From assembly GCF_000502875.1 (NCBI RefSeq), contig NZ_AYWX01000001.1, positions 727,672 through 791,671 on the forward strand: 64,000 nt of DNA, read 5' to 3'. Positions within the stretch are counted from its first letter, which is position 1; every line of letters begins with the position of its first letter. The stretch is from Mesorhizobium sp. L2C084A000. Lineage in GTDB: Bacteria; Pseudomonadota; Alphaproteobacteria; Rhizobiales; Rhizobiaceae. Below, piece after piece: positions 54,751-64,000 of the stretch. Position numbers and translations under genes: made by a program. The notes beneath the pieces were generated by a model that ran no database searches, was not told where the DNA came from, and saw only the letters and a list, made by a program, of their open reading frames with translations.

Positions 54751-54770
54751 ATGGTACCGTTGGCTGGGAT
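54751..54770. other. right attachment-site core within the tRNA-His 3' end
   Basis: The second copy of the 20-bp core, 18/20 identical to 5309-5328 and in direct orientation. It covers CCA, the 3' acceptor strand and part of the T arm of tRNA-His, so insertion left the tRNA intact. Confidence 0.8.
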
Positions 54771-54828
54771 CGAACCAGCGACCTCCGGATCCACAATCCG
54801 GCGCTCTAACCATCTGAGCTACAACGGC
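54752..54828 (-). tRNA. tRNA-His (GTG), CCA encoded
   Basis: The minus strand folds into a full cloverleaf: acceptor GCCGTTG/CAACGGT, D arm GCTCAG...GAGC, anticodon stem CCGGA/TCCGG around loop TTGTGGA (anticodon GTG, His), T arm GCTGG-TTCGATC-CCAGC, then A73 and CCA. The first acceptor pair is G1:U72 and the discriminator is A73, the set used by alphaproteobacterial HisRS that does without G-1. Its 3' end is the island insertion site. Confidence 0.97.
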
Positions 54829-54990
54829 ACGTTGCCCGAGCGGATCGAAACAGAAACTCATCCGCCCGCTCTGTCGTTCGGCGATGCGTCCTTACGGGCT
54901 TATGGATTCTAATTCAAGGCTTTTGGAAAGCAAAGGTCACTTCCCCACATCGACGCGGCATTTGCCTGGCAAGAAGACCAGGCGCCGGAC

Positions 54991-55029
54991 AAAGAAAAAG
55001 GCCGGCGGGAGGAGGTGCCGGCCTTTTCC
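54991..55029 (-). terminator. rho-independent terminator of the sRNA
   Basis: Stem GGCCGGC/GCCGGCC, loop ACCTCCTCCC, then a T-rich run TTTTTCTTT on the minus strand. It doubles as the third anti-SD hairpin. Confidence 0.85.
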
Positions 55030-55113
55030 TGTTACGAGCCAGCGGGAGGAGGTGCTGGCTGGTCACCCCGGGGAGCAGAGGGAGGAGGTTCCACTCACCG
55101 GGTATTCCTTGAT
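54991..55113 (-). ncRNA. alpha-r14 (NfeR-like) trans-acting sRNA with three anti-Shine-Dalgarno loops
   Basis: On the minus strand three consecutive hairpin regions expose the same CCTCCTCCC sequence. The first is in an imperfect hairpin closed by ACCCGG/CCCCGGGGT, the second in CCAGC-ACCTCCTCCC-GCTGG, the third in GCCGGC-ACCTCCTCCC-GCCGGC, followed by TTTTTCTTT as an intrinsic terminator. Repeated anti-Shine-Dalgarno loops are the mark of the rhizobial alpha-r14 family (Smr14/NfeR of Sinorhizobium), which represses many transporter mRNAs. A TATGAT -10 box at 55121-55126 predicts a 5' end near 55113, giving about 123 nt. Family naming is from memory. Confidence 0.8.
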
Positions 55114-55186
55114 GGCTGCCATCATACACCCGATCGTTTTTAAGAAAATGCGACCTTTTGTTGCATCTTCCGATCATGCGCAAATG

Positions 55187-55645
55187 TTAGGCAACCTTGA
55201 TTTCCTTCATCGCCTTCTCGAAGGCGGTCTTGATCGGCTTGGAGACGTCCTCGGCCGCCTTGGAGGCAACGGCCTGGAAGTCCTTGGCCTGCTCGACGGT
55301 CGATTCGACGCGCTTGCGCAGGAAGGCGGTCTGCAGCTCGACGACTTCCGACAGCGACTTGGCGCCGATCAGGGCCTCGAGGTGGGAAAAACCGGCCTCG
55401 GCATTGGCACGCAAAGCGGAGATGGTCTTGAGCGACAGGTCGTTGGAAACGGTCTTGGCGGTCTCGTAGGTCGACTCCAGAGCCTTCTGGGTCTCCTCGG
55501 CGCCGGTCTTCAGCTTGGCGTAGGCCTCTTTCGACTGCTCAACGCCCTTTTCGGCGAAAGCGCGGATCTGGTCGGTGGCCTTGGAAGCGTCGAAGCTCGG
55601 GAATTCAACGTTTTCGATCGTCTCGGCGGTCTTGGTCCTGGACAT
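55187..55645 (-). CDS. phasin family protein
   Basis: A 152-residue, all-helical phasin that coats polyhydroxybutyrate granules. It shows the family's pattern: a short N-terminal segment (ENVEFPSFDASKATDQIRAF), the AEKGVEQSKEAYAKLKTGAE helix, NAEAGFSHLEALIGAKSLSE, and LQTAFLRKRVESTVEQAKDF. No signal peptide. The start codon has AAGG 7 nt upstream. It is preceded by a clear promoter and by a palindromic TTGCA/TGCA operator, which suggests control by a PhaR/AniA-type repressor that senses PHB. Confidence 0.93.
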   Translation of the reverse strand: MSRTKTAETIENVEFPSFDASKATDQIRAFAEKGVEQSKEAYAKLKTGAEETQKALESTYETAKTVSNDLSLKTISALRANAEAGFSHLEALIGAKSLSEVVELQTAFLRKRVESTVEQAKDFQAVASKAAEDVSKPIKTAFEKAMKEIKVA

Positions 55646-55706
55646 TTTCCATCCTTTTCAGCGGCAGCGGCTTTGACAGAAAGCCGTCTCGTTCATGTAT
55701 GATGGC

Positions 55707-55735
55707 AATATAAAGGCAAATTTTGTGCATTGCAA
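55707..55735 (-). promoter_or_regulatory. sigma-70-type promoter of the phasin gene
   Basis: On the minus strand TTGCAA (55730-55735), a 17-nt spacer, and TATATT (55707-55712) form a good -35/-10 pair about 60 nt ahead of the phasin start codon. Confidence 0.7.
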
Positions 55736-55754
55736 TATCTTTGTTGCAGTGCAC
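55725..55754. promoter_or_regulatory. palindromic operator, probable PhaR/AniA site
   Basis: GTGCATTGCAA and TTGCAGTGCAC form an inverted repeat (10 of 11 pairs) around an 8-nt spacer; each half is itself close to the palindrome TTGCANTGCAA. It overlaps the -35 box of the phasin promoter, so a bound protein would block RNA polymerase. TGC/GCA-rich dyads are bound by PhaR repressors of PHB genes. Confidence 0.6.
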
Positions 55755-55892
55755 CATAAATTTCTTTGGGCCGTTAACCAAGAGCCCAGATTCCGGCCTT
55801 TGCACGTTCTGGCTTGTGGACCTTCGCGCCTCCGGCTTTTATTAACAAAGCGTTAACTGCAAAATCGCCGCTCCGTGAGGTCCGCCAAGCGC

Positions 55893-58800
55893 ATGCCGTC
55901 CGAATACTCCTTCCTCGATGTCGCCGTGCTCGACGCGGTCCGCCAGCGCTTTGCGGCAGGCGACGCGATCGCGATCCTGTCGGCGGATCTGGAGCAGGTG
56001 ATCTGGGCCAACGGGCCAGGAGCCGCGATGTTCGGGTATCCCGACATCGAGGCGATCATCGGCGCCTCGGCGCAGTTGCCCGTGATCGCCAGGCGCCAGA
56101 TCATGGCGACCAGCGGATTTCCCGAGATTGGCAGTGACCGCGCCATCATGGTGCGGCTGGCGACCGGAATGACCAGCCGCGCCGTCGGCTTCCTGGCCAG
56201 TGCGGTGACCATGCCGGACGCCGAAAAGGCGATCATGCTGGCAGTCCCGGCGGCTCAGACCGGGTCACGCAATGCCAGCGAAATCGCCGCGCGCGCCATT
56301 AGCGGCTTCACCGAGGATGGTCATTTCATCGCCTTTGTCGATGCCAGGGGCAGCGTCGAGGCGGCCTCGGAAGGATTTTCGGCACTGGGCATCCTGCCGG
56401 AGACGCTGGCGGCACTGGTTGCCGACGTCGCAGCCGAGAGCGACCGCATCGTCAAGCGCCTTGTCCCCGGCGGCACGGCCTCCTATCCAGCGGGGCTGGC
56501 AAGATTGACCGAGGAGCGGCATCTGCTGGTGGTGATTGACGAGGACCAGCTCGACGACACCGCCCCTGCGGGCGAACATCCTACGCAAACCATTGCCGAG
56601 ACGGCACCTGCTGGCGACGCGGCCTCCCAGCCGGAACAGGGTCGCGAGGCACCGACCGACGAACCGAGCGCCTCGCAGCCGGCCGGCGACATCGCCGCAT
56701 CGCAGCAGCATGGGATCGCCGATGCGATCGGACAGGCGCCGACGGCGGCCAACGGCGATCAGCCGGCAGCAGAGCGTATGCCCGCGCAGCACGACCATTG
56801 GTACTTCAACGCCGGCGAAGACGGAGGGCAACAGGCGCCGCGACCTGCCGCGTCCGGACCTGAAGCGCCTCAAGAGCCGGCCGCCCTGGAAGTCCAGTCC
56901 ACGGCCACGCCGACGACCGTCTCGGCGATAGACAGCGCAGCGGCGCCGGTGCGCTTCGTCTGGCGCACCGATGCCGAAGGCAAGTTCAGCGCGCTGTCGC
57001 CGGAATTCGCCGACATCGTTGGCAAGCCGGCGGCCGACGTGATCGGCCGCCGCTTCAGGGATGTCGCCGCTACATTCGGCCTCGACCCCTCCGGCGAGAT
57101 ATCGGGGCTCCTCGAACGGCGCGATACCTGGTCCGGGCGCTCCGTGCTGTGGCCGGTCGTCGGCACCGATCTGAAGATACCGGTCGACCTGGCGGCGCTG
57201 CCTGTCTATGGCCGCAGCCGCGCCTTCGAGGGTTTCCGCGGCTTCGGCGTCGCCCGCGCCAGCGACGCGGTCGTCGATCCGGAGGCCATCGGCATGGCGC
57301 TGGTGCCCAATAGCCAGGCGCCGGCAACGCCGGAACCACAAGCCATCCAACCCGCACCCGAACAGCCGAACGCTGAGGAGCCCAAGGCCGAGGACACGCA
57401 GGCATCGGATCCGTTCAAGGGCGAGGTGCCGGCGTTGACTATCGTGCCGAAACAGGAGCGGCGCTTTGCCGACAAGGTGATCCGGCTCGCCGAACACCGC
57501 CAGCCAGCCAATGACAAGGGTCTGTCGACCCTGGAACGCAGCGCGTTCCGCGAAATCGGCGAGCGGCTGAAGAAGGATAGTGCTCCGGTCGAGCCGCCTG
57601 AGGCTGAGACTGCGGAGGCGTCGACAGCGGAGGCCGAGGCTCCGGTCAAGCCGTCCGACGACCCGATGCACAGCGGCGTCATCCCTGCGTCAGGGCCAGA
57701 GAACGAACCGGTCGAGCCACCCGATGTCGATGCCGAAGACGAGCGGGATCTGGTACGGCTTGACGGTCACGCGGACGAAGCGGCTCGTGAAGCCCCCCCT
57801 GGGATGAATGTGACGGGCTCGTTGCTCGACTATGCCGGCCAAGATGACGAACGTGGCCCCGTGGCGGCGGAACCAGAGAACACCGCTGCCGTTTCGCCCG
57901 GCGAAAAGCCTGAAGCCACTGACGCGACACATGATGGCCTCGATGACGACAGCATGACGTCAGCAGATTTTCGCGATGCCGAAGACAGTGAGGATTGGGC
58001 GCAGCCCGACGAGGAAGCCGCGCCGCCCGACGAGCAGGCGGTTGCCGAGGAAACCGTCAATGCAGGCGGCGACGCGGCGGAAATACGCGTCGAGCGCCCT
58101 CGCCTGCAGGTGCCGCCGCTCAAGGCCGAAGGGTTCGTACCGTCGGCGTTTTCCGCCGGAGATGAACACAAGGCTCCGGACACGTCGCTGCTCGGCAAGC
58201 TGCCCGTGCCGCTGCTCATCCATTCCGGAGACCAGTTGCACTATGCGAACGAGGAATTCCTCAGCCTGACCGGCTACGAGGCGCTTGACGATCTGGCGGA
58301 TGCCGGCGGCCTCGGCGCGTTGTTTGCCGACCCCTACGCCGATGACGGCGTTTCCGACGGCACCGATCGCGCGCTGCGGTTGAAAACACGTGACGGACAG
58401 GAATTCCCGATCGAGGCCATTTTGCGCTCTGTCCCCTGGCGCGACGGCAAGGCGCTGATGCTGGTCGTGCGACGCTCCGGCGAGGATGATGCGCCGGCGA
58501 GCCTGCATGTGGTTGGCGACGAGCAGACGCAGCCGGACATTTCCGAGCTCAAGGTGCGCATCGCCGAGATGCGCACCATTATCGACACCGCCACCGACGG
58601 CGTCGTGCTGATCGGCCGTGACGGCACCATCCGATCGATCAGCCGGCCGGCTGAAGCGCTGTTCGGCTTCGACAGCGACGATGTGACCGGCAAGCCGTTC
58701 GCCTCGCTGTTTGCGATTGAAAGCCAGCGCGCGGCACGCGACTATCTCAATGGGCTGTCCGAGCCCGGCGTGGCGAGTGTCATGAACGACGGCCGCGAGG

Positions 58801-59666
58801 TGATCGGGCGCGAATCGCAAGGACGCTTCATTCCGCTGTTCATGACCATCGGCCGGCTGCCCAACGACAGCGGCTTCTGCGCCGTCGTTCGCGACATCAC
58901 GCAGTGGAAGCGGGCCGAAGAGGACTTGACGCAGGCACGTGCGGTGGCCGAGCGCGCGTCCTCGCAGAAGACCGATTTTCTGGCCCGCATCAGCCACGAG
59001 ATCCGCACCCCGCTCAATGCCATCATCGGTTTTTCGGAATTGATGGTCGACGAGAAATTCGGACCTGTCGCCAACGACCGCTACCGCGACTATCTGCGCG
59101 ACATCAACCGCTCGGGCAATCATGTGCTCGACCTGGTCAACGACCTGCTCGACATCTCCAAGATCGAGGCTGGCCAGCAGGAGATGGCCTATGAGGCGGT
59201 GTCGCTCAACGACACGCTGGCCGAAACGGTGGCGATGATGCAGCCGCAGGCCAACCGCGAACGGGTCATCATCCGCTCCAGCTTCGCTTCGCGGCTGCCG
59301 GAAGTGGTGGCGGACCTGCGCAGCGTGCGCCAGATCGCGCTCAACATCCTGTCGAATGCCATCCGCTACACCCAGGCCGGCGGCCAGGTGATCGTCTCGA
59401 CCGCCTATGAGACGTCGGGCGACGTCGTCATGCGGGTGCGCGACACCGGCATCGGCATGAGCCATGCCGAGATCGAGCAGGCGCTGAAGCCGTTCAAGCA
59501 GATCAACGCCCTGAAGCGCGGACGCGGCGACGGGACCGGGCTTGGACTGCCGTTGACCAAAGCGATGGTGGAAGCCAACCGTGCCCGGTTCACCATCAAT
59601 TCGACACCGGGCGAAGGCACCCTGGTCGAGGTGGCTTTTCCGTCGACCCGTGTGCTCGCGGAATAG
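55893..59666 (+). CDS. PAS-domain sensor histidine kinase (PdhS/CbrA-like)
   Basis: A 1257-residue kinase without clear transmembrane helices. The N-terminal 350 residues hold a PAS-like start (AIAILSADLEQVIWANGPGA) and acidic Pro/Ala-rich linkers. PAS domains follow near 350-460 (RFVWRTDAEGKFSALSPEFA), 765-870 (LIHSGDQLHYANEEFLSLTG) and 895-1010 (DTATDGVVLIGRDGTIRSIS). The kinase core has phospho-acceptor His1035 in RISHEIRTPLNAIIGFSEL, then NILSNAIRY, DTGIGM and GDGTGLGLPLTKAM. The core resembles PleC/DivJ/PdhS kinases that control DivK and the cell cycle; S. meliloti CbrA is of this kind. The start is ATG 55893, with a GTG at 55875 as alternative. Confidence 0.88.
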   Translation: MPSEYSFLDVAVLDAVRQRFAAGDAIAILSADLEQVIWANGPGAAMFGYPDIEAIIGASAQLPVIARRQIMATSGFPEIGSDRAIMVRLATGMTSRAVGFLASAVTMPDAEKAIMLAVPAAQTGSRNASEIAARAISGFTEDGHFIAFVDARGSVEAASEGFSALGILPETLAALVADVAAESDRIVKRLVPGGTASYPAGLARLTEERHLLVVIDEDQLDDTAPAGEHPTQTIAETAPAGDAASQPEQGREAPTDEPSASQPAGDIAASQQHGIADAIGQAPTAANGDQPAAERMPAQHDHWYFNAGEDGGQQAPRPAASGPEAPQEPAALEVQSTATPTTVSAIDSAAAPVRFVWRTDAEGKFSALSPEFADIVGKPAADVIGRRFRDVAATFGLDPSGEISGLLERRDTWSGRSVLWPVVGTDLKIPVDLAALPVYGRSRAFEGFRGFGVARASDAVVDPEAIGMALVPNSQAPATPEPQAIQPAPEQPNAEEPKAEDTQASDPFKGEVPALTIVPKQERRFADKVIRLAEHRQPANDKGLSTLERSAFREIGERLKKDSAPVEPPEAETAEASTAEAEAPVKPSDDPMHSGVIPASGPENEPVEPPDVDAEDERDLVRLDGHADEAAREAPPGMNVTGSLLDYAGQDDERGPVAAEPENTAAVSPGEKPEATDATHDGLDDDSMTSADFRDAEDSEDWAQPDEEAAPPDEQAVAEETVNAGGDAAEIRVERPRLQVPPLKAEGFVPSAFSAGDEHKAPDTSLLGKLPVPLLIHSGDQLHYANEEFLSLTGYEALDDLADAGGLGALFADPYADDGVSDGTDRALRLKTRDGQEFPIEAILRSVPWRDGKALMLVVRRSGEDDAPASLHVVGDEQTQPDISELKVRIAEMRTIIDTATDGVVLIGRDGTIRSISRPAEALFGFDSDDVTGKPFASLFAIESQRAARDYLNGLSEPGVASVMNDGREVIGRESQGRFIPLFMTIGRLPNDSGFCAVVRDITQWKRAEEDLTQARAVAERASSQKTDFLARISHEIRTPLNAIIGFSELMVDEKFGPVANDRYRDYLRDINRSGNHVLDLVNDLLDISKIEAGQQEMAYEAVSLNDTLAETVAMMQPQANRERVIIRSSFASRLPEVVADLRSVRQIALNILSNAIRYTQAGGQVIVSTAYETSGDVVMRVRDTGIGMSHAEIEQALKPFKQINALKRGRGDGTGLGLPLTKAMVEANRARFTINSTPGEGTLVEVAFPSTRVLAE

Positions 59667-59688
59667 GTCAGCCCTCTACGGTCCCGAT

Positions 59689-59720
59689 AAAAAGAAAAGG
59701 CGCCCAAAGGACGCCTTAAG
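59689..59720 (-). terminator. rho-independent terminator, mainly for acetoacetyl-CoA synthetase
   Basis: AAGGCG...CGCCTT stem (59697-59702 / 59712-59717) with a 9-nt loop; on the minus strand it is followed by TTCTTTTT. It may also serve the sensor kinase on the plus strand, though without a T run there. Confidence 0.7.
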
Positions 59721-59927
59721 AGATGGGATTGCTGTCACAACGGGGGCTTGAGCGAATTCGGATCCTCGGGGCTGAGGAACGGGATTTCTCCCTCAAGTTA
59801 CGTGCGACTATCGACGCCGGACCTTAACAACTCCTTACCGGGGCGCCGGAAAATTTACGAATGTGTACCACTCATGAAATCTAGGTAAATTCTAGCGAGA
59901 TATTTCGTTAACCATGCCGGCTGCCAA

Positions 59928-61886
<1,959 letters not shown>

Positions 61887-62019
61887 GATCGTTCCTCCAC
61901 GGTCGCCATCGCTTATGCATATCGCAGCGCAGCAGAGCAAGATTTTGTTCGGCTGATGCGACCAGATGTGCGCAAATGCCATCGCCGGGCCATAAAGACT
62001 TGAAATGCCTCAGCCCTAA

Positions 62020-62112
62020 GTCGTAGTGACAACTTGAAGTCGTGGTGGCGGCCGGAAGTGTGGTCACGACTGCAGTCGTAGTGACGACTGGGGGTCGTGG
62101 TGACGACTGGGG
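62020..62112. repeat. array of GTCGTNGTGACGAC units in the acsA2-asmA intergenic region
   Basis: Two directly abutting 19-bp units, GTCGTAGTGACGACTGGGG (62075-62093) and GTCGTGGTGACGACTGGGG (62094-62112), differ at one base. Degenerate copies precede them (62020-62034 and 62039-62050), and an inverted copy lies around 62063-62071. Each unit contains the imperfect dyad GTCGT...ACGAC. The array lies between the divergent acsA2 (start 61886) and the AsmA gene (start 62159), where it could bind a dimeric regulator. Confidence 0.6.
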
Positions 62113-62158
62113 TTACACCCGTCGGGCGATTTGTCGGAATGGAAGCATACGGGGCCAT

Positions 62159-64000
62159 ATGCCATCATCTATGATCCGGCGCGGAATATGGGCGATCGGC
62201 GCTGCCGTGATCGTCGTCGCGCTGGTCGTTGCCGCCCTGCCGCTGATCGCCTCCACCCGTATCGTGCGCGACCGCATCGCCTGGGAAATGAGCGCGTGGA
62301 GCGGCTTCCGTGTCGCCATCGACGGTTCGCCGCGCATCGAGGTCTGGCCGACATTCCGCGCAATCCTGACCGATGTGACGCTTTCACAATGGACCGACAC
62401 CGAGGCGCCGCCTGTGGTCGAGGCAGAACGGGTCGAGGTCGATCTTTCCGCCATGGCGGCGCTACGCGGCGACGTGGTGTTTTCGACGGCGCGGCTGGTG
62501 CGGCCGACGATCCGGGTCCAGCGCACACCTGCCGGCCTTTTCCTGCCCGCTGTCCCCACCGGCGGGCGCATCACGCGTTCCATCGACACGGCGCGCGGCG
62601 TGGTCAATGCCGACCCCGCCAAGCCGGACCTCGACAAGCTGCCTACCGACACCTTCGGCACGGTCGAGTTTCGCGACGGCCGTATGGTCGCCTCCATCGG
62701 CGGCAAGGACGTCGAGATCCTGAGCAGTTTGAACGGTCAGGCGAATTGGGCGGCGATGAACAGCAATGCGACGCTGTCGGCAACAGGGATCTGGCGGGGC
62801 GAAAGCGTCGCGCTGGACGTCGCCTCGGCCAGACCGCTTGTGCTGTTTGCCGGCGGCACGGCGCCGCTGACGCTGTCCTTCAAGGCGGCACCCGCCACCT
62901 TCTCGTTCGACGGCACGGCCAGCATGTCTGAAAATACCTATTTCGACGGTCAGGCGAAGTTCTCGGCACCCTCGCTGCGGCGTGTCCTGGAATGGTCGCA
63001 GGCCGGCATCGCTCCGGGTGCGGCGATCGGCTCGGTCAGCATTTCGAGCAAGATCACCGCGACCGGCGGGCGCGTCAAGTTCGACAACACGGCGATTGCG
63101 CTCGACAACAATCCGGGGATGGGTGCACTGGACCTCTCGCTTGGTGAAGCACAACCGGTAATCTCCGGCACGCTCGCCTTCGACACGCTCGACCTCAGAT
63201 CGTTTCTGTCAGCCTTCACCCCGCTGGTGCCGACCGGAGGGGCGGGGCCCGGCGAAATCGACACAAGTTTCGCCGACAAGATCAATCTCGATCTCAGGCT
63301 GTCGGCAGCGCACGCCACGGCGGGGCCGATCCAGCTCGCCGACGTCGCCGCCACCGCCCAGGTCAAGGATGGTCTGTCCGTCTTCGACATCTCCGATGCC
63401 TCGGCCTTCGGCGGCAACATCCAGACCAGCCTTCGCTTCGATCGCAAGCCGGAAGGCTCGCAGGTCGAAATCCGCCTTCTGGCGTCCGACATCGACGGCG
63501 GTGCTTTCGGTACGGCGGCAGGGATGACGCGGCTGGTGCCAGTCGGCACGGGCACCGTCTCGGTGATCCTCAAGGGGCCGGGCAGAACCTGGGATTCCAT
63601 CTTCGACAATGCCGACGGCTCGGTCTCGGCGACCTTCGGGCCGGGTGCGTTGAGCAAGCTCAACCTGCCGGCCTTCCTCAAACATACCGAACAGGGCGGC
63701 TTCTTCGCGCTCGACGATGTCTCTGACGGAACATTGCCGATCGACGGCGCCGAGATCAAGGCCACCATTTCGAAGGGCGTGGCGCGGATCGACAAGGCCG
63801 AGGCCAATTCAGCGAAGTACAAGATCTGGCTGTCCGGCATCGCGTCCTACGCCGGGCGCGGACTGGCCTTGTCCGGCGGCGTCATTCAGCCTGAGCAGGC
63901 GGCAACGCAGGCCAACGGCCAGCAAGGTCCCAACCAGTCGTCGTTCTTCGTCGGCGGGACATGGAGCACGCCGTTCATTTCCCCGATCAGCCGCGGCGTT
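62159..64000 (+). CDS. AsmA-family protein (partial, C-terminus outside window)
   Basis: 614 codons are open to the right edge. One N-terminal transmembrane helix (IGAAVIVVALVVAALPLIA, residues 12-32) anchors a large periplasmic domain. AsmA features: FRVAIDGSPRIEVWPTFRAI early on, and later the FFVGGTWSTPFISPI segment characteristic of AsmA C-terminal regions. AsmA-like proteins are long bridge-like molecules thought to move phospholipids between membranes or help outer-membrane assembly. The start ATG 62159 lies 13 nt after GGAAG; an in-frame ATG at 62174 is an alternative. Confidence 0.88.
   Translation, partial: MPSSMIRRGIWAIGAAVIVVALVVAALPLIASTRIVRDRIAWEMSAWSGFRVAIDGSPRIEVWPTFRAILTDVTLSQWTDTEAPPVVEAERVEVDLSAMAALRGDVVFSTARLVRPTIRVQRTPAGLFLPAVPTGGRITRSIDTARGVVNADPAKPDLDKLPTDTFGTVEFRDGRMVASIGGKDVEILSSLNGQANWAAMNSNATLSATGIWRGESVALDVASARPLVLFAGGTAPLTLSFKAAPATFSFDGTASMSENTYFDGQAKFSAPSLRRVLEWSQAGIAPGAAIGSVSISSKITATGGRVKFDNTAIALDNNPGMGALDLSLGEAQPVISGTLAFDTLDLRSFLSAFTPLVPTGGAGPGEIDTSFADKINLDLRLSAAHATAGPIQLADVAATAQVKDGLSVFDISDASAFGGNIQTSLRFDRKPEGSQVEIRLLASDIDGGAFGTAAGMTRLVPVGTGTVSVILKGPGRTWDSIFDNADGSVSATFGPGALSKLNLPAFLKHTEQGGFFALDDVSDGTLPIDGAEIKATISKGVARIDKAEANSAKYKIWLSGIASYAGRGLALSGGVIQPEQAATQANGQQGPNQSSFFVGGTWSTPFISPISRGV

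Larger units (their letters stand above)
5309..54770. mobile_element. 49-kb genomic island carrying the T6SS, inserted at tRNA-His
   Basis: The boundaries are the direct repeat of the tRNA-His 3' end (5309-5328 and 54751-54770). A 35-bp inverted repeat (5383-5417; 54663-54697) lies 54 nt inside the left core and 53 nt inside the right core, as expected for recombinase arm sites. Every T6SS and caspase-region gene lies between them. AT-rich DNA is found at both tips (5336-5372 and about 54595-54750). There is no integrase, excisionase or transfer gene inside, so the element is immobilised, uses a recombinase from elsewhere, or has lost its own. Full synteny comparison could not be done. Confidence 0.75.

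Noticed and set aside
54416..54817. Apparent 133-residue protein ending in RWYRWLGSNQRPPDPQ
   Set aside because: The C-terminal part is the antisense of tRNA-His, a well-known false protein, and the middle (CDTHCETYCDT) is the island-end repeat translated.
55875..55892. GTG start for the sensor kinase
   Set aside because: GAGG fits the ATG at 55893 better and the conserved N-terminus begins there; kept only as an alternative.

Overview
The window is high-GC DNA from an alphaproteobacterium of the Rhizobiales, most likely Mesorhizobium or a close relative. The gene content fits (phasin, PdhS/CbrA-type sensor kinase, acetoacetyl-CoA synthetase, rhizobial imp-type T6SS). So does a tRNA-His with G1:U72 and A73 and no encoded G-1, and an sRNA resembling the rhizobial alpha-r14 (NfeR-like) family. 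No search could be run, so the genus is an inference.

Layout. (1) 1-4365: end of a sugar/polyol catabolic operon (HAD phosphatase cut by the window edge, PfkB kinase, GatZ/KbaZ-type aldolase subunit) facing a convergent FAD-dependent amine/amino-acid oxidoreductase. (2) 4586-4899: a collapsed L-2-hydroxyglutarate oxidase pseudogene. (3) 5309-54770: a 49-kb island at the 3' end of tRNA-His. Its ends carry an 18/20 direct repeat of the tRNA 3' end and, about 54 nt inside each, a 35-bp inverted repeat (31/35). No integrase was found. (4) 54752 onward: conserved-looking chromosome with tRNA-His, the sRNA, a phasin gene with a visible promoter/operator, a very long PAS sensor kinase, acetoacetyl-CoA synthetase and an AsmA-family gene cut by the right edge.

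The island is a complete type VI secretion locus. clpV lies on the minus strand, divergent from tssA-B-C-hcp-E-F-G-tagH-J-K-L-M-tagF. This run continues into an effector module: a PAAR-like DUF4150 protein with a nuclease-like C-terminus, two paralogous small genes (candidate immunity proteins), a DUF2169 protein and a ketosynthase-fold protein. Convergent to it lie vgrG, a DUF6484 gene and a HEAT-repeat gene. A second block repeats the membrane-complex genes (tagH2, tssL2, tssM2) and joins them to a PppA/PpkA phosphatase-kinase pair, a DUF1036 protein and a membrane-anchored M23 peptidase/lysozyme-like fusion.

The distal 9 kb (45.8-54.2 kb) is the least conventional part. It holds three exported caspase-homologue proteases with intact His/Cys dyads and different C-terminal modules (peptidoglycan-binding-like; a CxxCH haem-c motif; Sel1 repeats). 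Among them are an OmpA-family gene frameshifted at a T7 run, a YceI-OmpA fusion, a glycine-rich lipoprotein and a DUF6931 gene. I infer an envelope-located protease/peptidoglycan-binding system carried with the T6SS. Its function is not shown by sequence and it is the best candidate here for an undescribed system.
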